Origin: Methylosinus sporium
Lineage (GTDB): Bacteria > Pseudomonadota > Alphaproteobacteria > Rhizobiales > Beijerinckiaceae
Reading direction: 5' to 3'
Length of the DNA: 64,000 bases
Assembly: GCF_003113265.1 (NCBI RefSeq)
Contig: NZ_PUIV01000002.1
Location: forward strand, 124,001 to 188,000
Shown: piece after piece, positions 54,187-61,788 of the stretch
Numbering within the stretch: position 1 is the first letter of the stretch
How the letters are laid out: every line of letters begins with the position of its first letter
Notes under the pieces: model-generated
Told to the model about the DNA's origin: nothing
What the model saw: only the letters and a program-made list of their open reading frames with translations
Databases searched by the model: none
Made by a program: the position numbers and the translations under genes

Positions 54187-57100
54187 TCACGAAACCGCCT
54201 GCGCCAGCGCCGCCTGCTGTTGCGTGGTCATGCCGGCGATCTGAGTCGTGGTGAAGGCGGCGATCTGATTGCCGTTGAGCGCCAGGAGTTCTGTCGTCGT
54301 CAATGCGGTGATGGCGGTCGCCGTCAGCGCGCCGACTTGCGTCGTCGTCAATCCGGCGAGCTGACGCGCATCGAACGACGCGATGACCGCGCCGTCGAGA
54401 TTGCCGAGTTGCTGCGTGGTGAGCGCGCCGATCTGCGTGGAGGTCAGCGCATCGAATTGGGTGGGCGAGAGAGCGCCGAGCTCGGTGGTGGTGAGATTGA
54501 CGATCTGCGTCGTCGCCAGCGATGAGATTTGCGTGGTGGTGAGCGCGCCGACCTGCGTCGTCGTCAGCGCGCGCAATTGCGGGCGCAGCAGGCCGCCGAG
54601 CTGGTCATCGGTCAGCGCCGCTATCTCGGTCGTCGTCACCGCCTGCATCTGCGTCGTCGTCAGCGCCGAAAATTGCGTGGCTTGCAGCCCCGCGAATTGC
54701 GTCGTCGTCAGATTGGCGATCTGCGACACAGAGAGGCCGGCGATTCCATCCGAGGAGACGGCGCCGATCTGCGTCGCGCTCAAAGCCGAGAGCTGCGTCG
54801 TCGTGAGCGAGGCGGCCTGCGTCGCGGTGAGGCCGCCGAGCTCCGTCGCGGAGAGCAGCGCGATCAGCGTCGAGGTGAGGCTCGCAAATTGCGACGATGT
54901 CAGCGCCGCAATGGCGGAAGCCGAGAGGCTCGCAAATTGCGTCGAGGTGAGCGAAGCGATTTCTGTGGTGCTGAGCCCCGCCACGGCGGACGGCGACAGG
55001 GCGCTGATCTGATTCGCCGAGAGCGCGGCCGATTGCGTGTCGGCGAGAGCGGCGATCTGCGTCTGGCCGAGACCCGAGACGCCGGTCGTCGAAAGATAGG
55101 AGATTTGCGCCGCGCTCAGCGCCGTCAAACGCTCTGTGCCGAGCGAGGCGACCTGCGCGGAGGTCAGACCATAAATTTCCTGCGCGGTGAGCAGCTTCAG
55201 CTGCGTCGTGGTGAGCGCGGCGAGCTGCGTGGTCGAGAGCGCGCCGATCTCGGTGGAGGAAAAGCTCTGCAATTGCGTCGTCGACAGCGCGCCGAGTTCC
55301 GTCGTCGTCAGCCCGCCGATTCCGGTCGTCGACAATGCGCCGATCTGCGCGGCGGTCAGCGCCGCGAATTGCGTGGAGCTCAACGCGCCGAGCTGCGTCT
55401 GCGTCAGCCCGCCGACGCCCGTCGTCGACAGCGCGGCGATCTGCGTCGCATTCAGCAGCGCGAGCTGCGTCGACGCCAGCGCCGCCACTTGCGTCGCGGC
55501 GAGGCCGCCGATCTGCGTGCTGGTCAAGAGGCCGATCTGCGCCGATGTGAGCGCCAGCACCTGCGTCGTCGTCAGCGCCGCCATTCCGGTGGAGGAGAAG
55601 CTGCGGAACTGCGTCGTCGTCAGCGCGCCGATCTCGTCGCTGTTCAGCCCCGCGATCGCGGTCGTCGAGAGGGCGGCGATCTGCGTCGCTGTGACGCTGG
55701 CGAGCTGCGTCGTGGTCAGCAATCCGATCTGCGTCGCGGTGAGGCCGGCGATCGCCGCGGCCGTCAGATATTTGATCGTCGTCGTCGTGAGCGCGCCGAG
55801 GCGCGTGGCGTCGAGCTGCGAAACTTCGGTGGAGGTCAGCCCGCGCGCCTGCGTCGCGGTGAGCGCGCCGACCTGCGTCGTCGTCAGCGAGGCGAGCTGC
55901 GCGCTGGTCAGCGCGGAAATCTGCGTGGCCGCCAGCGCGCCGAATTGCGTGGCGTTCAGAGCCTGGAGCTGCGTCGTCGTCAGGCCGCTGATCGCGGAGG
56001 TGGAGAGCGCCGAAATCTGCGTGGCGGCGAGCGCGTCGAATTGCGTTCCGGCAAGCGCCGCCGCCTGCGTCTGCGTGAGGCCTTGCAGCTCGAGCGTGGT
56101 GAGCGCGGCGATCTGCGTCGTCGCCAGCGCGGCGAGCTCCGTCGTGGTCAGCGCGCCGACCAGCGCCGCGGTGAGGCCGCGCAGCTGCGTCGTCGTCAGC
56201 GCCTGCAATTCGGTCAGAGTGAGGCCGGCGATCGTCGTCGTCGACAGGCCGGAGAGCTGCGTCGATGTGAGCCGCGCGAGCTGATCGAGGCTGAAGGCGG
56301 AAATCTGCGTCGCCGTGAGCGCCCCCGCCTGCGTCGAAGTCAGCGCGCCGATTTGCGTCGTGGCGAGCGCCGCGATCTCGAGAGTGTTGAGCGCCGCGAC
56401 GGCGGTGGTGGCGAGCCCTCCGATCTGCGTGGTGGTGAGCGCGGCGATCTGCGTCGTCGAGAGCGCCGCCGCCTGAAGATCGGTGAGGCCGGCGAGCGCC
56501 GTCGTCGTCACCGCCGTCAATTGCGTCGTCGAAAGCGCGCCGAGCTGGGACGTCGTCAGCGCGGCGAGCTGCGTGCTGGCGAGGCCGCGCAGCTGTGTCG
56601 TGGTGAGAGCCTCTATGACGCCGGTCGAGAGGCTCGCCACCGAATCGGAGGAGAGGCCCCTGAGCTGCGTCGACGAGAAGGCGCCGATCTGCGTCAGATC
56701 GAGCGCCGCGATCTGCGTGTCGACCAGCGCGCTCATCTGCCCCGCGGTGAGAGCGGCGAGCTGCGTGGTCGCGAGCTCGGAGATTTCCGTCGCCGTCAGT
56801 CCGCCGATTCCGGTCGCGGAGAGCGCGGCGATCTGCGTCTTCTGGAGCGCGTAGATTTGGAGCGGCTGCAGAGCCGCGACCTGCGCGTCGTTCAGAGCGC
56901 GCATCTGCGTGGTGACGAGCGCGGCGATCTGCGTCGCCGCGAGGCTGGCGAACTGGCTCGCCGACAGGGCGGCGACCGCAGTCGTCGACAGGGCGGCGAC
57001 CTGCGTCGTCTGCAAGGCGGAAATCTGCGTCCATGTCAGCGCGGCGATCTGCGCGGCGCCGAGGCCCGCGGCGCCGTCGCGGCTCAGAGCCGCGATCTGC

Positions 57101-59799
57101 GACTCGCCGAGCGCGGCGATCTGAGCATCCGACAAAGCCCCGGTCTGCGTCGCGGTGAGCGCGCCGATCTGACTCGTGGTGAGGCTCGCGACATCGTCTG
57201 CGGACAAGCCCGCAAATCCCGTCGCCGACAGAGCGGCGATCTGCGTCGCAGCGAGAACGCCGAGCTGCGCGGGAAGCAATGCGGAGACCTGCGTATCGCC
57301 GAGCGCGTGCAATTGCGTGGAGGTCAGCGCCTTCAATTGCGCGCTCGACAATTCGCCGATCTGGCTCTCCGCGAGACCGCCGAGCGCGATCGCGGACAGC
57401 GCGGAGATCTGCGTCGTCGTCAGCGCGTCGATCTGCGACAGCGTCAGCGCCGAAGCCTGAGTCGCGGTGAGAGCCGCGATTTCTGTCGTCGTCAATGCGG
57501 CGAGCTGAATCGAACTCAGAACATTGATCTGCGTCTCGGCGAGCGCGCGCATCTGCACGGCGCTGAAGGCCGCGATCTGCGCCGTCGTCAGCGCGGCGAG
57601 CTGGTCGCTGGTGAGGCCAGAGGCGCCGGTCGAGGTGATGGCGGCGAATTGCGTGGAGGTCATCGCCGCGATCTGCGTCACCGTCATCGCGGCGACCTGC
57701 GTGTCGACGAGGCCGGCGAAGGCGCGCGAGGACATGGCCGCGATCTGCGTCGCGCTCAGCGCGGCGATCTGGCTGGCGTCGAAAGAATTGAGCTCGCTCG
57801 AGGTGAGGCCGGCGATCTGCGTCGTCGTCAAGCCGGCGATCTGCGTCGCGCCGAAAGCGTCGAGCTGCGTCGTCGTCATCGCGGCGATCTGCGCCGAAGT
57901 GAGGCCGGAGAGCTGGTCGACGGAGAGATTGGCGAAAGCCGTCGCGCCGAGGCCGGCGATCTGCGCCGCGGCGAGCCGCGTGATCGTCAGCGCCTGAATC
58001 TCCGTCGTCGTCATATTGTCGAGCTGTGTCGTCGTCAGCCCGCGCGCCTGCGTCGTGGTGAGCGCGGAGAGCTGCGTCGTCGTCAGCCGGTCGATGGCTT
58101 GCGAGGACAGTCCGCCGATCTGCGCCGCAGTGAGCGCCGCCGCCTGCGTCGTCGTGAGATTCTGCAGCTCGGCCGTGGTCAGCTGATTGAGGAAAGTGGT
58201 GGTGAGCGCCGCGATCTGCGTGGAGGCGAGCGCGGCGACCTGCGCGCTGCTCAATCCGCCGGCGCTGCTCGAGACGAGCGCGGCGATCTGCGCGGCGGTG
58301 AGATTGGCGATGGGGAGCGCCTCGACCGCCGTCGTCGTCAAGGAGAGGAGCTGCGTCGTCGTCAGGCTGCGCGACTGTGTTATCACGAGCGCCGACAGCT
58401 GTGTCGTCGTCAGATTGCCGAGCTGCGTCGTGGTGAGGCCGGCGATCTGCGCGGCGCCGAGCCAATCGACCTGCGTCGTCGTCAGGCTCGCGATGAAGGT
58501 CGAGGAGAGAGCGTTCAGCAGCGTGGTGGTGAGCGCGCGGAACTGCGTCGCGGACATCTCCGAGAATTGCGTCTCGGAGAAATCGGCGAAAGTCGTCGCG
58601 CTCATCGCGGAAAATTGCGCCGCCGAGAATTCGGCTATGTCGAGCGATCGCAGCGCCGTCGTCGAGAGATTCGCGAGCTGCGTCGCCGTCAGGCCGCGCG
58701 TCTGCGTCGTCGTGAGATCGGCGAGCCGCGTCGTCGTCAGCTCGGCGAGCGTCGTGTCGGAGAGGCGGGCGACCTGCGCGGCGGAGAGGCCACGGAATTG
58801 CGTAGTCGTGAGCGCGCCGAGCCGCGTCTCCGAGAGGCTGTTCAGCGTCGTCGTGGAGATAACAGCGATTTGCGAGGAGGTGAGCGCCGAAAATTGCGTG
58901 TCCGAGAGATTTCCGAACGCAGCGGGGCCGAGCCCGGCGATCTGCGCATTGGAGAAATTCGCGACCGACAGCGCCTGAATCTCGGTGGGGGTCATGGCCG
59001 AGAGCTGCGTCGTCGTGAGCGCGCGCGTCTGTGTCGCGGTCAGAGCGGCGAGCTGCGTCGTGGTGAATTCGGCGAGGTCGGTCGTCGTCAGCGCCGCGAC
59101 CTGCGTCGCCGCCACGCCGGCGATCTGCGTCGTCGTCAAAGATTCGATCGTCGTTTGCGAGAGGCTGTCGAAGGCCGTCGTCGTCAGCGCGCCGATCTGC
59201 GTCGAAGAGAGGGAGGAGATCTGCGTCGCGGAGAGACTGTCGACATCCGTCGCATTCAGCGACCGCACCTGCGCCGCGGTCAGGCTGGTCACTTGCAGCG
59301 CGACGATCTGATCGAGGCTCAGCGCGTCGAGCTGCGTCGCGGTGAGGCTGCGCACCTGCGTCGAGCTGAAGCTCCCGATCTGCGTCGTTGAGAGATTGGC
59401 GAGCTCCGTCGTCGAGAGGCCGGCGATCTGCGCCGCGGTCAGCGCCTGCAACCGCGTCGTGTCGAGACTGCCGATCTCGGTCTCGTCGAGCGCATTGAGC
59501 TCCGTTTTGGTGAGCGCGGAGAGTTGCGTCGTCGTGAAGGAGTCGAAGTCGCTTTCGGCGAGCGCCTGGAATTGCGACAGATCGAGCTGCGCGATCGCGC
59601 CGCGCGACAGCGAGGCGACCTGCGTCGTCACCAGCGCCTGCAGAGTGCTGGTCTGCATAGAATTGAGCTGCGTCGCCGTCAGCACGGCGATCTGCGTCGT
59701 GTCGAATCCCTCGATGTCCGAGGTTTCGAGCTCGCTCATGACAGTCGTCGTGAGACGGGCGATCTGCACGGTCGTGTATGACGAGTAGATCGACGTCAT
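54187..59799 (-). CDS. Giant octapeptide-repeat protein, unknown function
   Basis: A 1870-residue protein built from 230 consecutive octapeptides with consensus T/S-x-T-Q-I/L/F-x-A/G-L. Parsing gives 21 octads (residues 1-168, the first degenerate); then five 5-residue breaks (169-173, 278-282, 387-391, 496-500, 605-609) separated by 13 octads each; then 157 uninterrupted octads (610-1865) and a 5-residue tail. The sums close exactly at 1870. There is no signal peptide, membrane helix, cysteine or catalytic motif; Lys and Trp are very rare. Start: ATG at 59799, GGAG/AGGG upstream; upstream in-frame sequence is Arg-rich and non-repetitive. T-x-x-Q-I-x-x-L suits a capped short helix (alpha-solenoid), but T-x-T ladders also occur in beta-solenoid ice-binding proteins. 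It lies between cutA and the deacetylase gene on the same strand. I do not recognise a characterised family. Confidence 0.88.
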   Translation of the reverse strand: MTSIYSSYTTVQIARLTTTVMSELETSDIEGFDTTQIAVLTATQLNSMQTSTLQALVTTQVASLSRGAIAQLDLSQFQALAESDFDSFTTTQLSALTKTELNALDETEIGSLDTTRLQALTAAQIAGLSTTELANLSTTQIGSFSSTQVRSLTATQLDALSLDQIVALQVTSLTAAQVRSLNATDVDSLSATQISSLSSTQIGALTTTAFDSLSQTTIESLTTTQIAGVAATQVAALTTTDLAEFTTTQLAALTATQTRALTTTQLSAMTPTEIQALSVANFSNAQIAGLGPAAFGNLSDTQFSALTSSQIAVISTTTLNSLSETRLGALTTTQFRGLSAAQVARLSDTTLAELTTTRLADLTTTQTRGLTATQLANLSTTALRSLDIAEFSAAQFSAMSATTFADFSETQFSEMSATQFRALTTTLLNALSSTFIASLTTTQVDWLGAAQIAGLTTTQLGNLTTTQLSALVITQSRSLTTTQLLSLTTTAVEALPIANLTAAQIAALVSSSAGGLSSAQVAALASTQIAALTTTFLNQLTTAELQNLTTTQAAALTAAQIGGLSSQAIDRLTTTQLSALTTTQARGLTTTQLDNMTTTEIQALTITRLAAAQIAGLGATAFANLSVDQLSGLTSAQIAAMTTTQLDAFGATQIAGLTTTQIAGLTSSELNSFDASQIAALSATQIAAMSSRAFAGLVDTQVAAMTVTQIAAMTSTQFAAITSTGASGLTSDQLAALTTAQIAAFSAVQMRALAETQINVLSSIQLAALTTTEIAALTATQASALTLSQIDALTTTQISALSAIALGGLAESQIGELSSAQLKALTSTQLHALGDTQVSALLPAQLGVLAATQIAALSATGFAGLSADDVASLTTSQIGALTATQTGALSDAQIAALGESQIAALSRDGAAGLGAAQIAALTWTQISALQTTQVAALSTTAVAALSASQFASLAATQIAALVTTQMRALNDAQVAALQPLQIYALQKTQIAALSATGIGGLTATEISELATTQLAALTAGQMSALVDTQIAALDLTQIGAFSSTQLRGLSSDSVASLSTGVIEALTTTQLRGLASTQLAALTTSQLGALSTTQLTAVTTTALAGLTDLQAAALSTTQIAALTTTQIGGLATTAVAALNTLEIAALATTQIGALTSTQAGALTATQISAFSLDQLARLTSTQLSGLSTTTIAGLTLTELQALTTTQLRGLTAALVGALTTTELAALATTQIAALTTLELQGLTQTQAAALAGTQFDALAATQISALSTSAISGLTTTQLQALNATQFGALAATQISALTSAQLASLTTTQVGALTATQARGLTSTEVSQLDATRLGALTTTTIKYLTAAAIAGLTATQIGLLTTTQLASVTATQIAALSTTAIAGLNSDEIGALTTTQFRSFSSTGMAALTTTQVLALTSAQIGLLTSTQIGGLAATQVAALASTQLALLNATQIAALSTTGVGGLTQTQLGALSSTQFAALTAAQIGALSTTGIGGLTTTELGALSTTQLQSFSSTEIGALSTTQLAALTTTQLKLLTAQEIYGLTSAQVASLGTERLTALSAAQISYLSTTGVSGLGQTQIAALADTQSAALSANQISALSPSAVAGLSTTEIASLTSTQFASLSASAIAALTSSQFASLTSTLIALLSATELGGLTATQAASLTTTQLSALSATQIGAVSSDGIAGLSVSQIANLTTTQFAGLQATQFSALTTTQMQAVTTTEIAALTDDQLGGLLRPQLRALTTTQVGALTTTQISSLATTQIVNLTTTELGALSPTQFDALTSTQIGALTTQQLGNLDGAVIASFDARQLAGLTTTQVGALTATAITALTTTELLALNGNQIAAFTTTQIAGMTTQQQAALAQAVS
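54205..57972 (-). repeat. Uninterrupted array of 157 degenerate 24-bp units
   Basis: This part of the giant gene encodes residues 610-1865, all octads in register. Protein units are near-identical in pattern, but codons and variable residues differ between units, so few 24-bp copies are exact. That argues for an old expansion kept under selection. Units lacking Gln at position 4 (A or G instead, often ending G-L) recur irregularly, frequently about seven units apart. Confidence 0.9.
57973..59607 (-). repeat. Five tandem 327-bp super-repeats (109 residues each)
   Basis: Residues 65-609 divide into five 109-residue blocks, each of 13 octads plus a 5-residue break (QVTSL, SVANF, DIAEF, PIANL, TITRL). 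Equivalent octads are conserved across blocks. Unit 11 is T-Q-x-R-x-L, with a small residue where others have I/L in the last four blocks (TRAL, TRGL, SRSL, ARGL). Unit 8 is A-A-Q/T-Q-V/I-A-x-L in most blocks, and the octad after each break reads x-A-A-Q-I in most blocks. Confidence 0.88.
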
Positions 59800-59924
59800 G
59801 ACAGCCCTGCTCCACGCGCCTGTTCCCGAGCCGGCCCGAGGCGCGGCGGCGCGGCCGCGGCCGGCGCGACGATCTTTGCCGGGAGAGGCTTGCGTGAAAC
59901 TGGGCTCGCAGTATCGGTCGCGGA

Positions 59925-60269
59925 TCAGCGAGCGGCGGCGTCCCGCGCCGTCGCGCGCGCGGCCCAATCGAGATAGGCCGGATCGCCGGCGGAAACGTCG
60001 AGGCGCAATATTTCCGGAACCTCGTAAGAATGCGCGGCGCGAATGGCGGCGGCGAGCGCCTGGAAATCCTCGGTCCGCGCTTTCGCCTGCACGAGAAATT
60101 CGGGATCGGCGCGGGTTTCGCCATTCCACTGGTAGAAGCTGCGAATGGGGAAAATCTGGATGCAGGCGGCGAGCTTGGCGGCGAGCAGGGCGCGGGCGAT
60201 GCGCTCGGCGCCCGCCTCATCGTCGATCGTCGTCTGGACGACGCAGAATTTCGGCTCTTTCGCGCTCAC
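59925..60269 (-). CDS. cutA: Divalent-cation tolerance protein CutA
   Basis: A 114-residue CutA1 trimer-forming protein: F-C-V-V-Q-T-T-I-D-D, A-R-A-L-L-A-A-K-L-A-A-C-I-Q-I-F-P-I and S-F-Y-Q-W-N-G-E-T-R are the family core, ending V-P-E-I-L-R-L-D-V-S-A-G. It lies 125 nt upstream of the giant repeat gene on the same strand. Confidence 0.95.
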   Translation of the reverse strand: MSAKEPKFCVVQTTIDDEAGAERIARALLAAKLAACIQIFPIRSFYQWNGETRADPEFLVQAKARTEDFQALAAAIRAAHSYEVPEILRLDVSAGDPAYLDWAARATARDAAAR

Positions 60270-60392
60270 GGGGCGTGACTATGGGCGCGCCTCGGGCCGA
60301 AATCAACGCGGCGGGCCGCCATTCGGCGCTTTTCTTGCTGGGCGCGAGGCGAGCGGCCGCCGACCCGCGGCTACATCCGGAGACAAAAGGAC

Positions 60393-60725
60393 ATGTTCAC
60401 CAGGGTCTGCAAGGAAGACACTGTTTTCGAAGGGGAAATGCGGCTCGTCATCGCCGATTCCCATGTGATCGTCCTCGCTTGGGCCTTCGGCGGGGAGATC
60501 AAGGCCTTTCAGGGCGTTTGCCCGCATACCAATGCGCCGCTGGACACCGCCGATTTCGACGGCGAGGTGCTCACCTGCCCGCTGCATAATTGGACCTGGG
60601 ACTTGCGCACCGGCGATCCGATCCATCCTCAGGAAAGCCGGCTCGCCGAATATCCGGTCAAGATCGAGGACGGCGTGGTCTATATAGATACGGACGGCGT
60701 CGCGCCCTTCTTCGCCGAGCGGTGA
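60393..60725 (+). CDS. Rieske [2Fe-2S] ferredoxin
   Basis: A 110-residue soluble Rieske protein. Cluster ligands are C-P-H in V-C-P-H-T-N-A-P-L-D and C-P-L-H in L-T-C-P-L-H-N-W-T-W-D, the C-x-H/C-x2-H pattern of dioxygenase- and monooxygenase-type ferredoxins. No oxygenase gene is adjacent, so its electron acceptor is open; the P450 at 6959-8368 is one candidate by function only. Confidence 0.94.
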   Translation: MFTRVCKEDTVFEGEMRLVIADSHVIVLAWAFGGEIKAFQGVCPHTNAPLDTADFDGEVLTCPLHNWTWDLRTGDPIHPQESRLAEYPVKIEDGVVYIDTDGVAPFFAER

Positions 60726-60955
60726 GCGGGCGGCGCGGACTCGATCGGCCCCGTACGGCATCGCGAACGGGGTGAATTTCACAAGCGGTTGATCTCATTG
60801 CGCCGAGCGCTAGGCGCCGTTCGGCGCGCGCAGATCGACGAGATCGGCGTGAGGGGGCGCGCCCGCGCGAGGAGAAGATTCTGCTTTTGCCGAATCGACA
60901 AAATTCTCTATGTTTCGCGCTGGATGCGTCTCTAGGCCACGAAGAGAGGTAGGAG

Positions 60956-61627
60956 ATGAACCTGTCCGAACAGCCCCCCGTCCCCGAGGAGGCTTCGAGC
61001 GGCGCCGACGCCGTGAGCCTGGACGCGCAGCTCGAGGCGATGACCGCCGAGCGTGATCGCCACGCCAAGGACAAGATCGAGCTCATCACCAAGGCGAGCG
61101 CTTTGGCGAAGGATCTCGAAGCCGTGCGCGCGGAACTCGCCGCCGCGACGGAGGAGAAGGATAGAGCGGTTTCGGCCGTCGCCGGCGAGCGTGACGGCGC
61201 GGTCCTGCATCGCGATCGGCTGAGCGCCGAGCTCGACGCCCTGCGCGCGGAGCTCTCCGCCGCCCATGGCGCCAAGGAGAAAGCCGCCGTGCTGGCCGCG
61301 CAGGCGAGCGCCGAGATTGCCTATTTGAAGGACAGGCTCGCCGCCGCCGGCTCGCCCGATCCGCTGGTCGTCTTCTGCGATTACGCGCGCGAGAAGACCA
61401 TCGCGGCCGTCGCCTGGACGCGCGCGAAAATCCCGGAGGGCCATGCGGCGCTGCCCTGGTTCGACCGCATCGTCGAGGCGACCGCGACCGCCGGCCGGCT
61501 GACCGCGAGCTTCCTGCGCTGGCTCGCCCCACGGCTCGTCGAGGCCTATCAATGGGCCAAGCCGCGCGCGCTGGAACTCTACGCCAAGGCGAAGCACGAG
61601 ATCGAGACGAGGTACAAGCAGAGCTGA
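60956..61627 (+). CDS. Coiled-coil protein of unknown function
   Basis: A 223-residue protein. Residues about 20-130 are one long Ala/Glu/Arg-rich coiled coil (L-D-A-Q-L-E-A-M-T-A-E-R-D-R, A-E-L-D-A-L-R-A-E-L). Residues 135-223 form a helical domain with two Trp-containing segments (V-A-W-T-R-A-K-I-P-E, F-L-R-W-L-A-P) and a basic end. No signal peptide. A strong terminator follows. Function unknown. Confidence 0.8.
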   Translation: MNLSEQPPVPEEASSGADAVSLDAQLEAMTAERDRHAKDKIELITKASALAKDLEAVRAELAAATEEKDRAVSAVAGERDGAVLHRDRLSAELDALRAELSAAHGAKEKAAVLAAQASAEIAYLKDRLAAAGSPDPLVVFCDYAREKTIAAVAWTRAKIPEGHAALPWFDRIVEATATAGRLTASFLRWLAPRLVEAYQWAKPRALELYAKAKHEIETRYKQS

Positions 61628-61648
61628 TCGCTCGGCCGGCCGCATTCG

Positions 61649-61683
61649 AAAAGGCGCGCGTCCCTGCGACGCGCGCCTTTTTC
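61649..61683 (+). terminator. Rho-independent terminator after the coiled-coil gene
   Basis: AAAAGGCGCGCGTC-CCTGC-GACGCGCGCCTTTTT forms an 11-bp or longer GC-rich stem ending in a T-run, 22 nt after the stop. Confidence 0.93.
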
Positions 61684-61788
61684 ATTTTGCCGAGACGCCA
61701 ACGCGCCTTTTTGCGGACGCCGGGGCCGCTTCGGCAAGCGACACAATTGCGACCTTCGACAGGATTCGACCGAACAGCATCGCAGTCC

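Noticed and set aside
54205-57972. 24-bp direct repeats as a possible CRISPR or satellite array
   Set aside because: There are no spacers, the units are degenerate in codon third positions, and the frame is maintained for the whole length, so they are coding repeats.
54529-59391. A 1620-codon open frame on the plus strand, opposite the giant gene, rich in Arg and Glu
   Set aside because: It is a by-product of the 24-bp period: a frame free of stops in one unit stays free in all. It has no ribosome site, its composition is Arg-dominated, and the minus-strand frame shows the clean amino-acid pattern with conserved hydrophobic positions.
54605-60220. A third very long frame (1871 codons) on the minus strand through the same region
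   Set aside because: Same cause. It encodes Asp/Arg-rich low-complexity text and overlaps cutA; the coincidence of its length with the real protein is accidental.
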